Shown: positions 7,302 to 14,914 of the stretch, piece by piece | How the letters are laid out: every line of letters begins with the position of its first letter | Position numbering within the stretch: position 1 is the first letter of the stretch | NCBI GenBank assembly: GCA_035309005.1 | Contig: DATGFP010000023.1 | Coordinates: forward strand, 13,640 to 77,639 | Origin: DATARH01 sp035309005 | GTDB taxonomy: Bacteria; Pseudomonadota; Alphaproteobacteria; ATCC43930; CGMCC-115725 | Direction: 5' to 3' | DNA: 64,000 bases | The notes under the pieces: model-generated | Told to the model about the DNA's origin: nothing | Seen by the model: the letters and a program-made list of their open reading frames with translations, nothing else | Databases searched by the model: none | Position numbers and translations under genes: made by a program

Positions 7302-10084
7302 AGGCCGCCCGTCCCGGCGCGCGGCCGGCCGGCCCAGCCGGGCGCCGGCGGATAGGACGGATAGCCGTAACCACCGCCCGGCGGCTGCGTCGCGCCGTAG
7401 GCCGGGGCGCCGTAGGCCGGGGCGGGGTAGGCCGGGGCGGGGTAATAGGGTCCCCCTGGCGCGCCGTACGCGCCGTAATAGGGTGCGCGCGCGGCATAGG
7501 CCGGCTGCCGCGCCGCGGCGTTACCCGGCCAGCGCGGCAGCGCGGCGGGATAATCGGGCGAGGCCCGATCGGCGTCTCTTGCGTCGGGTGCGGCGGCGCC
7601 GCGATTGTGTGCTTGATCCTGATCGGACGCCGCCCCGTCGTCGTCGCGGCCCGGGTTGTCCTGCTGAGACGACGCCGCGTCGTCGTCGTCGTCCGTCGCA
7701 TCGCTCTGTGCGCTCGCCACCGCGCTATAGGCGCCGGCCGGCACCGCGAACGGCGTCGCCGGCTGGTCCTTCAGCGCGGCGAGCATGAAATCGCGGAAGA
7801 TCGGGGCCGCGACATGGCCGCCGACCTCGCCGCTTCCCAAGGTGCGCGGCTCGTCGAAGCCGACATAGACGCCGGCCACGAGGCCGGGCGAGAAGCCGAC
7901 GAACCAGGCGTCGGTCCACCCGCTCGTCGTGCCGGTCTTGCCGGCGAGCGGCTTGCCTACCGCCGAAACTTCGATGCCGGTACCGCGCTGCACGACGCCT
8001 TGCATCATCGAGATGATCTCGTTGTCGGCGTCGGGGCTGACCAGCGGGTCGGGCTTGGTCGGCTTGTACAGCACCGCGTTGTCGGCGAAGGCGGCGTTCG
8101 GCACCGCGACGGCGGCAGGGTCGGGCCGGCCGCTGGCGCGATAAAGTCCGCCCGCCTCGGCGCCGCGCGCGCTGGCCGCGACAAAGCAGGCGGCGCAACC
8201 GGCGACGCCCTTCTGATAAATGACCCGGCCGTTGCGGTCGCGCACCAGATCGATCACCGACGGCAACAGCCAATGCCCGCCGTTGTCGAGCATCGCATAG
8301 GCGCTCGTAACGCGCAGCAGCGTCGTGTCGCCGGCACCCAGCGTCATCGAGTAGTAGAGCGGCATCTTGTCCATGACGTCGAAATTCTGGACCGTCCGCG
8401 CAATCGCCGGCAGCCCGATCGTCATCGCGACATGCACCGTCGCGAGGTTGCGCGAGTGGACCAGCGCGTCTTCGAGCGTCGTCTCGCCGACATAGGAGCC
8501 TTCATAATTCGCCGGCTGCCACTCCGGCAGGCCGGGTCCCTGCGGCAGTGAGATCGGGCTGTCCTCGACGCTGCTCGACGGCGAGAAGCCGTTCTCCAGG
8601 GCGGTGACGTAGACAAAGGGTTTGAAGGCGGAGCCCGGCTGGCGCATCGCCTGCGTCGCCCGGTCGAACTGGCTCTGGCGATAGGACCAGCCGCCGACCA
8701 GGGCGAGGACCCGCCCGGTTTTCGGGTCCATCGCGACAAAGCCGCCGCTGGCGTCGGGGATCTGGCGCAGCGCATAGCTCGCCGGCGCCGCGCGGCGGCG
8801 ATAGCGCGAGGGCGCGGCGGCCGCGACCGGCTCGACCAGCACGATGTCGCCGGGAACCAGCACATCGCGCACGCTGCGCACCGGACCGCCGAGCCGCTGG
8901 TCCGGCTCGGTCCGCCGGGCCCAGCGCAGCTCGGCGAGCGCGAGATGCCCGATGCCGCCAGTGCGCAGCGCGATCGTCGCGCCGGCGTAATCGACCCCGG
9001 TCACCGCGGCGAGCTGCCAGTCCGCCGGGCCGGGCGGCTCGGCGAGGCCGGCCAGCGCGGCCTGCGCCGCCGCGCCGGTCGCATAGTGCGCCACCGGCCC
9101 GCGCCAGCCGTGCCGCCGGTCGTATTCGACAAGGCCGCGACGGAACGCCGTTTCCGCCATTTGCTGATAGGCCGCCGAATAGCTGGTGCGTACGCGGAGG
9201 CCGCCGCCATAGACCGCCTTTTCGCCGAACCGGCCGATCAGCTCGCGCCGCACCTCCTCGCTGAAATACCCGGTATGCTCGGGTTCCGGCTTGGCCGCGG
9301 CGCGCAGCTCTACGCCCAGCTTCTCGGCTGTCGCCGCGCTCGCCTGCGCCGCGCTGATCCAGCCGAGCTCGGCCATGCTGGAAAGCACCCAGTCGCGCCG
9401 CGCCTGCGCCGCCTTCGGGTGGCGCAGCGGATTATAGTTGTTGGGCGCCTTCGGCAGCGCCGCCAGCAGCGCCGCTTCGGCGAGGCTCAGCTGGTCGAGG
9501 GGCTTCTGGAAATAGGTATCGGCGGCGGCCGCGACACCGTAAGCGCCGGCGCCGAGATAGATCTCGTTGAGATAGATTTCGAGGATGCGGTCCTTGCTCA
9601 GGGTGCGCTCGATGCGATAGGCGAGCATCGCCTCCTTGATCTTGCGCGCGATCGAGACTTCGTTGGTGAGCAGGAAATGGCGGACCACCTGCTGCGTGAT
9701 CGTCGACGCGCCGATCGGCCGCTGGCCGCGCTGCAAGCGCAGAACGTCCGACAGCGCGGCGCGCAGGATCGCCGCCGGATCGACGCCGCGGTGGCTGTAG
9801 AAATCGTGGTCCTCGGCGGCAAGAAAGGCCCGGATGACGATCGGCGGCACCTTGGCGATCGCTACCGGGATGCGATGCTCGCTCTCAAATTCGCCGATCT
9901 GGCTGCCGTCGGCGGCGTAGACCTTGCTGCCGGTCTCCGGCACGTAATCGACGAGCTGCTGGTAATCGGGCAGGTCGCGGCCGAAATGCGCCAGCGTGAG
10001 GCCGACGAAACTCCCGAGCGCGACCGCGACAAGGATGATGGCGATAAACGCGACGCGGGCGATGCCGCGCAACACCCCGAGCAT
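7295..10084 (-). CDS. mrcA: penicillin-binding protein 1A, bifunctional transglycosylase/transpeptidase
   Basis: A 929-residue class A PBP that polymerises and crosslinks peptidoglycan at the inner membrane. Residues ~8-33 form the membrane anchor. The glycosyltransferase domain has the catalytic glutamate at ~91 (AAEDHDFYSHRG), then GASTITQQ and the RKIKEAMLAYRIE and ILEIYLNEIYLG motifs. The transpeptidase domain carries SxxK (PGSAFKPF, ~481), SxN (HSRNLAT) and KTGT (~714). The last ~90 residues are a Pro/Tyr/Gly/Ala-rich low-complexity tail with repeated PAY and APAYG units. An ATG 34 codons upstream is open, but I chose 10084 because it directly precedes the membrane anchor. It converges with the DUF1499 gene. 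Confidence 0.95.
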   Translation of the reverse strand: MLGVLRGIARVAFIAIILVAVALGSFVGLTLAHFGRDLPDYQQLVDYVPETGSKVYAADGSQIGEFESEHRIPVAIAKVPPIVIRAFLAAEDHDFYSHRGVDPAAILRAALSDVLRLQRGQRPIGASTITQQVVRHFLLTNEVSIARKIKEAMLAYRIERTLSKDRILEIYLNEIYLGAGAYGVAAAADTYFQKPLDQLSLAEAALLAALPKAPNNYNPLRHPKAAQARRDWVLSSMAELGWISAAQASAATAEKLGVELRAAAKPEPEHTGYFSEEVRRELIGRFGEKAVYGGGLRVRTSYSAAYQQMAETAFRRGLVEYDRRHGWRGPVAHYATGAAAQAALAGLAEPPGPADWQLAAVTGVDYAGATIALRTGGIGHLALAELRWARRTEPDQRLGGPVRSVRDVLVPGDIVLVEPVAAAAPSRYRRRAAPASYALRQIPDASGGFVAMDPKTGRVLALVGGWSYRQSQFDRATQAMRQPGSAFKPFVYVTALENGFSPSSSVEDSPISLPQGPGLPEWQPANYEGSYVGETTLEDALVHSRNLATVHVAMTIGLPAIARTVQNFDVMDKMPLYYSMTLGAGDTTLLRVTSAYAMLDNGGHWLLPSVIDLVRDRNGRVIYQKGVAGCAACFVAASARGAEAGGLYRASGRPDPAAVAVPNAAFADNAVLYKPTKPDPLVSPDADNEIISMMQGVVQRGTGIEVSAVGKPLAGKTGTTSGWTDAWFVGFSPGLVAGVYVGFDEPRTLGSGEVGGHVAAPIFRDFMLAALKDQPATPFAVPAGAYSAVASAQSDATDDDDDAASSQQDNPGRDDDGAASDQDQAHNRGAAAPDARDADRASPDYPAALPRWPGNAAARQPAYAARAPYYGAYGAPGGPYYPAPAYPAPAYGAPAYGATQPPGGGYGYPSYPPAPGWAGRPRAGTGGLY

Positions 10085-10253
10085 CAGCCGCGCGGCGAGG
10101 GCGCCGTCCGCGCCTTGCGGCGGGCAGGCGGAACCGGGGTCGCGCTGTGCCCTGTCGGCCTCGGTCCGGCCACATTCCCCTCCCATCTCACGCGCCGCGC
10201 GCGAAGCACCATATCAACGACGGCAGCCACGAATTGGTCCCGGAGATTTTGAC

Positions 10254-10943
10254 ATGCGTAAGGCGACACTGTGGATCGTTCTGCTGGCAGCGGTGACGGC
10301 CGGCCACGCCGCCGCGCTCGCCGCCGATGCGCCGCCGCCGGCCGCCGCACCCGCCGCCGAGCCGGCCGCGCCAGCGGCAGCCCCGGTGACGGCCCCTGTG
10401 GCGGCCCCTGCGGCGGCCCCTGCGGCGGCCCCTGTGGCGGCCCCTGCGGCAGCGTCCACACCAGGCCCGATCGCGGCGTTGCAGCAGCAGTTGAAGGATG
10501 AGGGCTACGCGCCCGGTCCGGTCAACGGCGTGATGACCGAGAAGACGCGCCAGGCGCTGGCGGCGTATGCGCGGCGCGCCGGGCGGCCGCCGGCGAGCGC
10601 CGCCGGCTCGGCCGACCCGGTGCGGCTGGTCCAGACGATGCTGCAGCGGCTCGGCCTGCTCGCCGCCCCGGCCGACGGCGTCGTCGGCCCGGCGACCCGC
10701 GACGCGATCATCCGCTTCGAGGCGACGCGGCGCCTGGCGATCGACCCGCGGGTCAGCGACAGCCTGCTGGCGGCGCTTGGTGAAGCCGGCACCGGCGCGC
10801 CGGCGGCGGGCGGGCCGCAAATGGCCGGTCCGCCGGCGACCGCGCCGCAAGCCGCCGCGCCCGAAGCGCCGGGCGTCGCGGCGCCCGAAGCGACCGGCCG
10901 GCTGCCGCTGCCCGCCGGGGTCAATCCGCCGCCGATCCGCTGA
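10254..10943 (+). CDS. exported protein with two peptidoglycan-binding-type repeats
   Basis: This is a 229-residue protein with a signal peptide (MRKATLWIVLLAAVTAGHAA). A long Ala/Pro linker follows (residues ~25-70, repeats of AAPAA/VAAP). Then come two PG_binding_1-like helical units: IAALQQQLKDEGYAPGPVNG at ~73 and RLVQTMLQRLGLLAAPADGV at ~125, each followed by a T-x-x-A-(I/L)-x-x-(F/Y) helix. The C-terminus is Pro/Ala-rich. Such proteins bind cell wall. No catalytic domain is present. GGAG lies upstream of the ATG. It is divergent from the PBP1A gene, which fits a cell-wall role. Confidence 0.82.
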   Translation: MRKATLWIVLLAAVTAGHAAALAADAPPPAAAPAAEPAAPAAAPVTAPVAAPAAAPAAAPVAAPAAASTPGPIAALQQQLKDEGYAPGPVNGVMTEKTRQALAAYARRAGRPPASAAGSADPVRLVQTMLQRLGLLAAPADGVVGPATRDAIIRFEATRRLAIDPRVSDSLLAALGEAGTGAPAAGGPQMAGPPATAPQAAAPEAPGVAAPEATGRLPLPAGVNPPPIR

Positions 10944-10958
10944 GCGACGGCCGGTGCG

Positions 10959-11759
10959 CTAATCCCACGGTCCACCGGGCCGGCGCGGGCCGGCATCGGG
11001 GACGCTGCCACGGTGGAAAGTCTGGCGGCCGGCGAGGGCGCTCGGCGGCAGCGTCGCCCAGATCGGCGTCTTCTGCGGCTGCATAAGCTCGACCGCCCGC
11101 TGGCGCAGCAAAAGGTAGAGGATGATGCCGCTGCCGAAACCGCCGACATGCGCCCAAAACGCGACGCCGGGCGAGGAACGGCCGACCTCCAGCCCGCTCA
11201 CCAGTTGCAGCGCGAACCACAACCCGAGGAGGATCCAGGCCGGCACCGTGACGATCCAAAAGAAGATCACGATCCACACGAAACAATGCACGTTGGCGCG
11301 CGGGTAGGTCAGCAGATAGGCGCCGAGCACGCCGGCGATCGCGCCCGAGGCGCCGATCATCGGGATCTGCGAATGCGGCGCCGAGAGCGCCTGGGCCAAG
11401 GCCGCGGCGATGCCGCATAAGAGGTAGAACAACAGATAGCGGGCGCGCCCCAGCAAATCCTCGACATTATTCCCGAAAATCCACAAAAACAGCATGTTGC
11501 CGCCGAGATGCAGCCAGCCGCCGTGCAGGAACATGCTGGTGAAGAGCGTCGCCCAGGAAGGAATAACCGCCAGCCGCGGCGGCAATTCGCGGTAGCCGAA
11601 CAGCACGGCCGGCACCATGCCGAATTGGTAGGCGACGGTCCGGGGAGGCTGGCCGAGCTGCCACAGGAAGGCTCCGACGCACATCCCGATCAGGAAATAG
11701 GTGACGACCGGGGCGCGCCGGATCGGGTTGTCGTCGTAGAGCGGCAGGGCGGCGATCAC
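10959..11759 (-). CDS. rhomboid family intramembrane serine protease
   Basis: 266 residues with about six membrane helices. Rhomboid landmarks are present: LHLGGNMLFLWIFGNNVED (the HxxxN loop), the active-site Ser in MIGASGAIAGVLGAY and the catalytic His in WAHVGGFGSG. Rhomboids cleave membrane proteins within the bilayer; the substrate is unknown. The start is a GTG at 11759 giving VIAALPLYDDNP, close to the usual rhomboid N-terminus; no ATG is near. The C-terminal ~40 residues are a hydrophilic tail. It lies 59 bases downstream of thiG on the same strand, so it may be the last gene of that transcript. Confidence 0.88.
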   Translation of the reverse strand: MIAALPLYDDNPIRRAPVVTYFLIGMCVGAFLWQLGQPPRTVAYQFGMVPAVLFGYRELPPRLAVIPSWATLFTSMFLHGGWLHLGGNMLFLWIFGNNVEDLLGRARYLLFYLLCGIAAALAQALSAPHSQIPMIGASGAIAGVLGAYLLTYPRANVHCFVWIVIFFWIVTVPAWILLGLWFALQLVSGLEVGRSSPGVAFWAHVGGFGSGIILYLLLRQRAVELMQPQKTPIWATLPPSALAGRQTFHRGSVPDAGPRRPGGPWD

Positions 11760-11818
11760 GGCCGCGCTGTGCTGCTGTCGGCTGCGTCGAGGGCTGCGAT
11801 GCCGGGCAAGCGCGCGGA

Positions 11819-12589
11819 TCAGGAGCCGACGAGGCCGAGCTGCGGGCTCGACGGTTCGGCGAAGTCGCGCTCGGGGATGCGGCCGGCAAGCCGCGCCAGG
11901 CGGCCGGCCTCGACCGCGCCGCGCATCGCGGCCGCCATGCCGCGCGGATCGTGCGACTTGGCGATCGCGGTATTGACCAGCACCGCGTCGCAGCCGAGCT
12001 CCATCGCGTAGGCCGCGTCGGACGCGGTGCCGATGCCGGCGTCGAGCACCACCGGCACCGGGCTGCGGGCGCAAATCAGCTCGATCGCCGCCGGGTTGGC
12101 GATGCCCCGGCCGGACCCGATCAGGGAACCCAGCGGCATCACCGCGGCGCAGCCGACATCGGCCAATTTCTGGCAGGCGACCGGGTCCTCGTTGCAGTAG
12201 GGCAAGACGATAAAGCCCTTGCGCACCAGCTCGTCGGCGGCGCGCACCAGCTGCTCGACATCGGGATAGAGCGTCTCGCGGTCGCCGATCAGCTCGAGCT
12301 TGAGCCAATTGGTGTCGAGCGCCTCGCGCGCCAATTCGGCGGTCAGGATCGCGTCGCGCGCGGTGACGCAGCCGGAGGTGTTGGGCAGGATGCGGTAGCG
12401 GTCGCCGAGCAGGTCGACGAGGCTCTCGGCGTAGCCGTCGAGGCTGACCCGCCGGATCGAGACGGTGACCAGCTCGGCGCCGGTCGCCGCCAGCGAGTCG
12501 AGCAGAACCTGCTGGTTGGGGTAGCCGGCGGTGCCGACGAAGAGCCGGGATTTGAGCTTGGTGCCGGCAATGATCAGCGGATCGGGCAT
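11819..12589 (-). CDS. thiG: thiazole synthase ThiG
   Basis: 256 residues forming a TIM barrel that condenses deoxyxylulose phosphate, dehydroglycine and the ThiS thiocarboxylate into the thiamin thiazole. Motifs visible: SRLFVGTAGYPNQQ, ELVTVSIRRV, NWLKLELIGD (Schiff-base lysine), VLPYCNEDPVACQKL, VMPLGSLIGSG and VPVVLDAGIGTASDAAYAME. The ATG at 12589 has AAGGA 8 bases upstream. Another in-frame ATG at 12607 overlaps the stop of the preceding orphan gene (ATGA), so translational coupling is possible. It completes the thiO-thiS-thiG set. Confidence 0.95.
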   Translation of the reverse strand: MPDPLIIAGTKLKSRLFVGTAGYPNQQVLLDSLAATGAELVTVSIRRVSLDGYAESLVDLLGDRYRILPNTSGCVTARDAILTAELAREALDTNWLKLELIGDRETLYPDVEQLVRAADELVRKGFIVLPYCNEDPVACQKLADVGCAAVMPLGSLIGSGRGIANPAAIELICARSPVPVVLDAGIGTASDAAYAMELGCDAVLVNTAIAKSHDPRGMAAAMRGAVEAGRLARLAGRIPERDFAEPSSPQLGLVGS

Positions 12590-12603
12590 GGAATGTTTCC
12601 TTG

Positions 12604-13059
12604 TCATCGGAGACGCCTGATCTTAGGCGGCTTAATCGAAGCTACGTCTACAACGTGGTTAAGACAACGAACACCAACGTGCAACAATAGACCGGGATAA
12701 TCTGCGTCGCCCCACGTCGCTTTTGCGATATAATCCAAGAAATGAGATTTCGTATATACGCAAAGGCAATGTCCGGACAGTATCTCTTCCCCAAAGCCGG
12801 GCTGGGCAAAAGATTCGTTTCGGACAGAGTATGCGATATATTCGTCCCATAACAACTCAAATGCGCGGCTGATGGTATTTACTTCAATATTGCACAGATT
12901 ATTAAAAGTTTTGTTACCGATAGTGACGTTCGGTGCTGGAGCCCCGATTATCGCCTCATCCAACACGAGCAGAACCGATTTCTCACGCGGTTCACGCAGT
13001 TCGCGCAGGTACAGAAAGCTACACGATTCGATTTCCGCCGCGAGGTTGGGGTCAATCAC
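12604..13059 (-). CDS. uncharacterised protein inserted between thiS and thiG
   Basis: 151 residues starting VIDPNLAAEIESCSFLYLRE and ending IKPPKIRRLR. The GTG start has GGAGG 6 bases upstream. The protein is acidic to neutral and rich in aromatic residues (ELLWDEYIAYSVRNES, KSHFLDYIAKATWGDADYPG), with no signal peptide or membrane helix and no motif I can tie to thiamin synthesis. The stop (TGA) overlaps an ATG of thiG. Base and codon use is clearly more AT-rich than in the thi genes on both sides (many AAT, ATA, TTT codons), which suggests acquisition by transfer. It may be an immunity-type or orphan cargo protein. I do not recognise its function. Confidence 0.75.
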   Translation of the reverse strand: MIDPNLAAEIESCSFLYLRELREPREKSVLLVLDEAIIGAPAPNVTIGNKTFNNLCNIEVNTISRAFELLWDEYIAYSVRNESFAQPGFGEEILSGHCLCVYTKSHFLDYIAKATWGDADYPGLLLHVGVRCLNHVVDVASIKPPKIRRLR

Positions 13060-13096
13060 GACACGCCTCCCCCGAAGGCTCTTTGCACCGCATGGC

Positions 13097-13303
13097 TCAG
13101 CCGCCCTGCAGAGGGCGCACGATCTCAACCGCATCGCCCGGCGACAGCGCTGCGACCGGCCATTCGGCGCGGCGCACGACGGCGCCGTTGACGGCCACGG
13201 CGAGAAAGCGCGCCTGCGGGTCGATCCCGCGAAGGGCGAGCAATTCGGCAACCGTCGTCACCGCGACCTCGGCCTCTTCGCCGTTGATGCGCAACCGCGT
13301 CAT
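13097..13303 (-). CDS. thiS: sulfur carrier protein ThiS
   Basis: 68 residues of ubiquitin-like fold (MTRLRINGEEAEV, FLAVAVNGAVV, LSPGDAVEIVRPLQGG). The terminal Gly-Gly is the adenylation and thiocarboxylation site that delivers sulfur to ThiG. The ATG overlaps the thiO stop by 4 bases, so the two are coupled. The normal partner thiG follows only after the inserted orphan gene. Confidence 0.95.
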   Translation of the reverse strand: MTRLRINGEEAEVAVTTVAELLALRGIDPQARFLAVAVNGAVVRRAEWPVAALSPGDAVEIVRPLQGG

Positions 13304-14487
13304 CGCGCCCCCGCGATGCCGGCCAACCGCGCCGGCGCCGGCTCGGCGGCGAAGCGCTCGGGCGAGAACGGGCGGGCGATGTCGGGCAGCCGGCCACGCA
13401 GTATATAGGTGCTGACCGTCGCGGCGCTGACCGGCGTCAATAGAATGCCGTTGCGGTGGTGGCCGGTGGCGATGACCAGCCCGTCGAGACCGCTCGGCCC
13501 TAGCATCGGGGCGTCGTCGCGCGAACCCGGCCGGAAGCCGACCCAGGTCTCGGCAACCGGCAGTTCCTCGATCGCCGGCACCGCGCGCCAGGCGCCCTCG
13601 ATGAGCGCCAACAGGCCGCCAGCGGTGAGCCGCGCATCGAAGCCGCGCTCTTCGACCGTGGCGCCGATGACGAGGCGGCCGTCGAGCCGCGGCACGAGAT
13701 AGCCGCGCGGCAGCCAGATCACATGGCGCAACAAGGGCGCCGCCGGGTCCATCTGCAGCGCCAGCATCTGCCCCTTGATCGGGCGCACCGGCGGCAGGTG
13801 CTCGGGCGGGATGCCCCCCACTTCGCGCGACCAGGCGCCGGCCGCCAGCACGACGAACTCTGCTTCGTCCCGGCCGCGCTCGGTGACGACGCCGCCGGCG
13901 CGAGCGCCCGACAGGATCACCTCGCGAACGGGACAATGCTCGACCAGCTCGACGCCGGCGCCGCGGGCAGCAAGCGCCAAGGCCCGGCCGACCAGGCGGT
14001 TCTCGACCTGATGGTCGCGCGGGCTCCACACCGCGGCGGCCAGCCCGGGCTTCAGATGCGGCTCGCGCTCGCGCGCCGCGGCCGCGGTCAGCCATTCGAG
14101 GTCGAGGCCGAGCGCCTTCTGGAATTCGTAGGAATGGCGTAGCTGCGCGGCGTCGTCGCGGTTGAGCGCGACGACCAGCGTGCCTTCGTCGCGATACTCG
14201 ACCGGAATGCCGGCGGCCGCCTCGAGCTCGCGGGCAAACTGCGGCCACATCCGCTGGCTTTCGAGCGCCAGCGGCAGCAACGGTTCCTCGCCGGGCTCGG
14301 TCTCGACCGCGGCCGCCAGCATGCCGGCCGCCGCCCAGCTGGCACCGCGGCCAGCTTCGCCGCGGTCGTAAACCGTCACCCGGCAGCCGGCCTGCGCGAG
14401 ACGCCAGGCGATACCGAGCCCGATGACGCCGGCGCCGATGACGATCGTCCGCGGCCGCCGCGATGGAACAGCAATTGACGCGCTTAT
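13300..14487 (-). CDS. thiO: glycine oxidase ThiO
   Basis: An FAD-dependent amine oxidase of about 395 residues that oxidises glycine to dehydroglycine for thiazole synthesis. The dinucleotide-binding motif TIVIGAGVIGLGIAWRLAQ is near the start. RGASWAAAGMLAAAVE, IKGQMLALQ, RGYLVPRLDGRLVIGATVEE and the C-terminal FAD block ATGHHRNGILLTPVSA follow. The start is unresolved. After the TPP riboswitch there is no in-frame ATG, GTG or TTG before the FAD motif. I placed it at the AUA 6 bases after the GGAGGGAG of the aptamer; AUU at 14475 is the alternative. The frame is also open upstream through the whole aptamer to an ATG at 14625. Confidence 0.9.
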   Translation of the reverse strand: MSASIAVPSRRPRTIVIGAGVIGLGIAWRLAQAGCRVTVYDRGEAGRGASWAAAGMLAAAVETEPGEEPLLPLALESQRMWPQFARELEAAAGIPVEYRDEGTLVVALNRDDAAQLRHSYEFQKALGLDLEWLTAAAAREREPHLKPGLAAAVWSPRDHQVENRLVGRALALAARGAGVELVEHCPVREVILSGARAGGVVTERGRDEAEFVVLAAGAWSREVGGIPPEHLPPVRPIKGQMLALQMDPAAPLLRHVIWLPRGYLVPRLDGRLVIGATVEERGFDARLTAGGLLALIEGAWRAVPAIEELPVAETWVGFRPGSRDDAPMLGPSGLDGLVIATGHHRNGILLTPVSAATVSTYILRGRLPDIARPFSPERFAAEPAPARLAGIAGAR

Positions 14488-14489
14488 GA

Positions 14490-14592
14490 CGGACTCCCTC
14501 CACCGGGCATGCCCGGCCAGGTTCAGTGGGTCTGATCTCAGCTGCCGACGCGAGCGGCCAAGCCGCCGACCGGGACAGCACCCCAGCCTCGC
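14490..14592 (-). promoter_or_regulatory. TPP riboswitch (THI box)
   Basis: Read on the minus strand: GGCTGGGGTGC, a variable P3 hairpin (GGTCGGCGGCTTGGCCGC region), the invariant CTGAGATCAGACCC, then CTGAACCTG and a GC-rich P5 hairpin, then GGTGGAGGGAGTC. These match the conserved GGGGUGC, CUGAGA, ACCC, GAACCUG and GGAGGGA blocks of the thiamin pyrophosphate aptamer. GGCT and AGTC close P1. The GGAGGGA doubles as the ribosome site for thiO, so control is likely at translation initiation. No terminator lies between the aptamer and the gene. Confidence 0.92.
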
Positions 14593-14756
14593 GGTAATTT
14601 CAGGCCGAGCCTCGCGGCGATGCAAGGGTTTTCTACGAGCGGGGGTGCCGGACCCGCCGGGGGCGGCCCGCTCGCCGCGGCCGGCGCAACCATGGCGCGC
14701 CGCCCTCGCCCACGGTTAACGTTTTGGTGATGGTCGTCGGCTAGGGTGCGGTTACG

Positions 14757-14835
14757 CGCTTCTCCAACGCGCGTCGCCCTTATGGGCATCCTCCCCTCAT
14801 CCTTGAGGCCGTCCCACGGGCGGCCTCTTTTTTTG
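14757..14835 (+). ncRNA. candidate small RNA or terminated leader
   Basis: A plus-strand terminator sits here with no plus-strand gene before it: thiO upstream is on the other strand and the next gene starts 80 bases later. The ~80-base stretch before it holds a small stem (GCGC...GCGC) and two pyrimidine-rich anti-Shine-Dalgarno-like motifs, CTTCTCC (14759) and CCTCCCCTC (14790). A plausible promoter (TTAACG near 14716 plus GGCTAG) lies just upstream. The alternative is a premature-termination leader for the gene at 14915. The 5' end is an estimate. The rest of 14593-14914 shows no gene. Confidence 0.45.
14805..14834 (+). terminator. rho-independent terminator
   Basis: GAGGCCGTCC / GGGCGGCCTC forms a ~10-bp stem with a 3-base loop, followed by seven T residues on the plus strand only. 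It ends the small RNA candidate or attenuates the gene at 14915. Confidence 0.85.
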
Positions 14836-14914
14836 CCGCTCGGCATTGCCGCGAGCGGCCGGATGGGTTTCCTTTGTGGCGGACGGCCTCGCCCAGACAA
14901 GATGGAACTGAAAG

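Noticed and set aside
13097..14581. 494-residue minus-strand frame that ends with the ThiS sequence
   Set aside because: Only the last 68 residues are ThiS. The upstream part is an alternate frame of thiO, so it is not a fusion.
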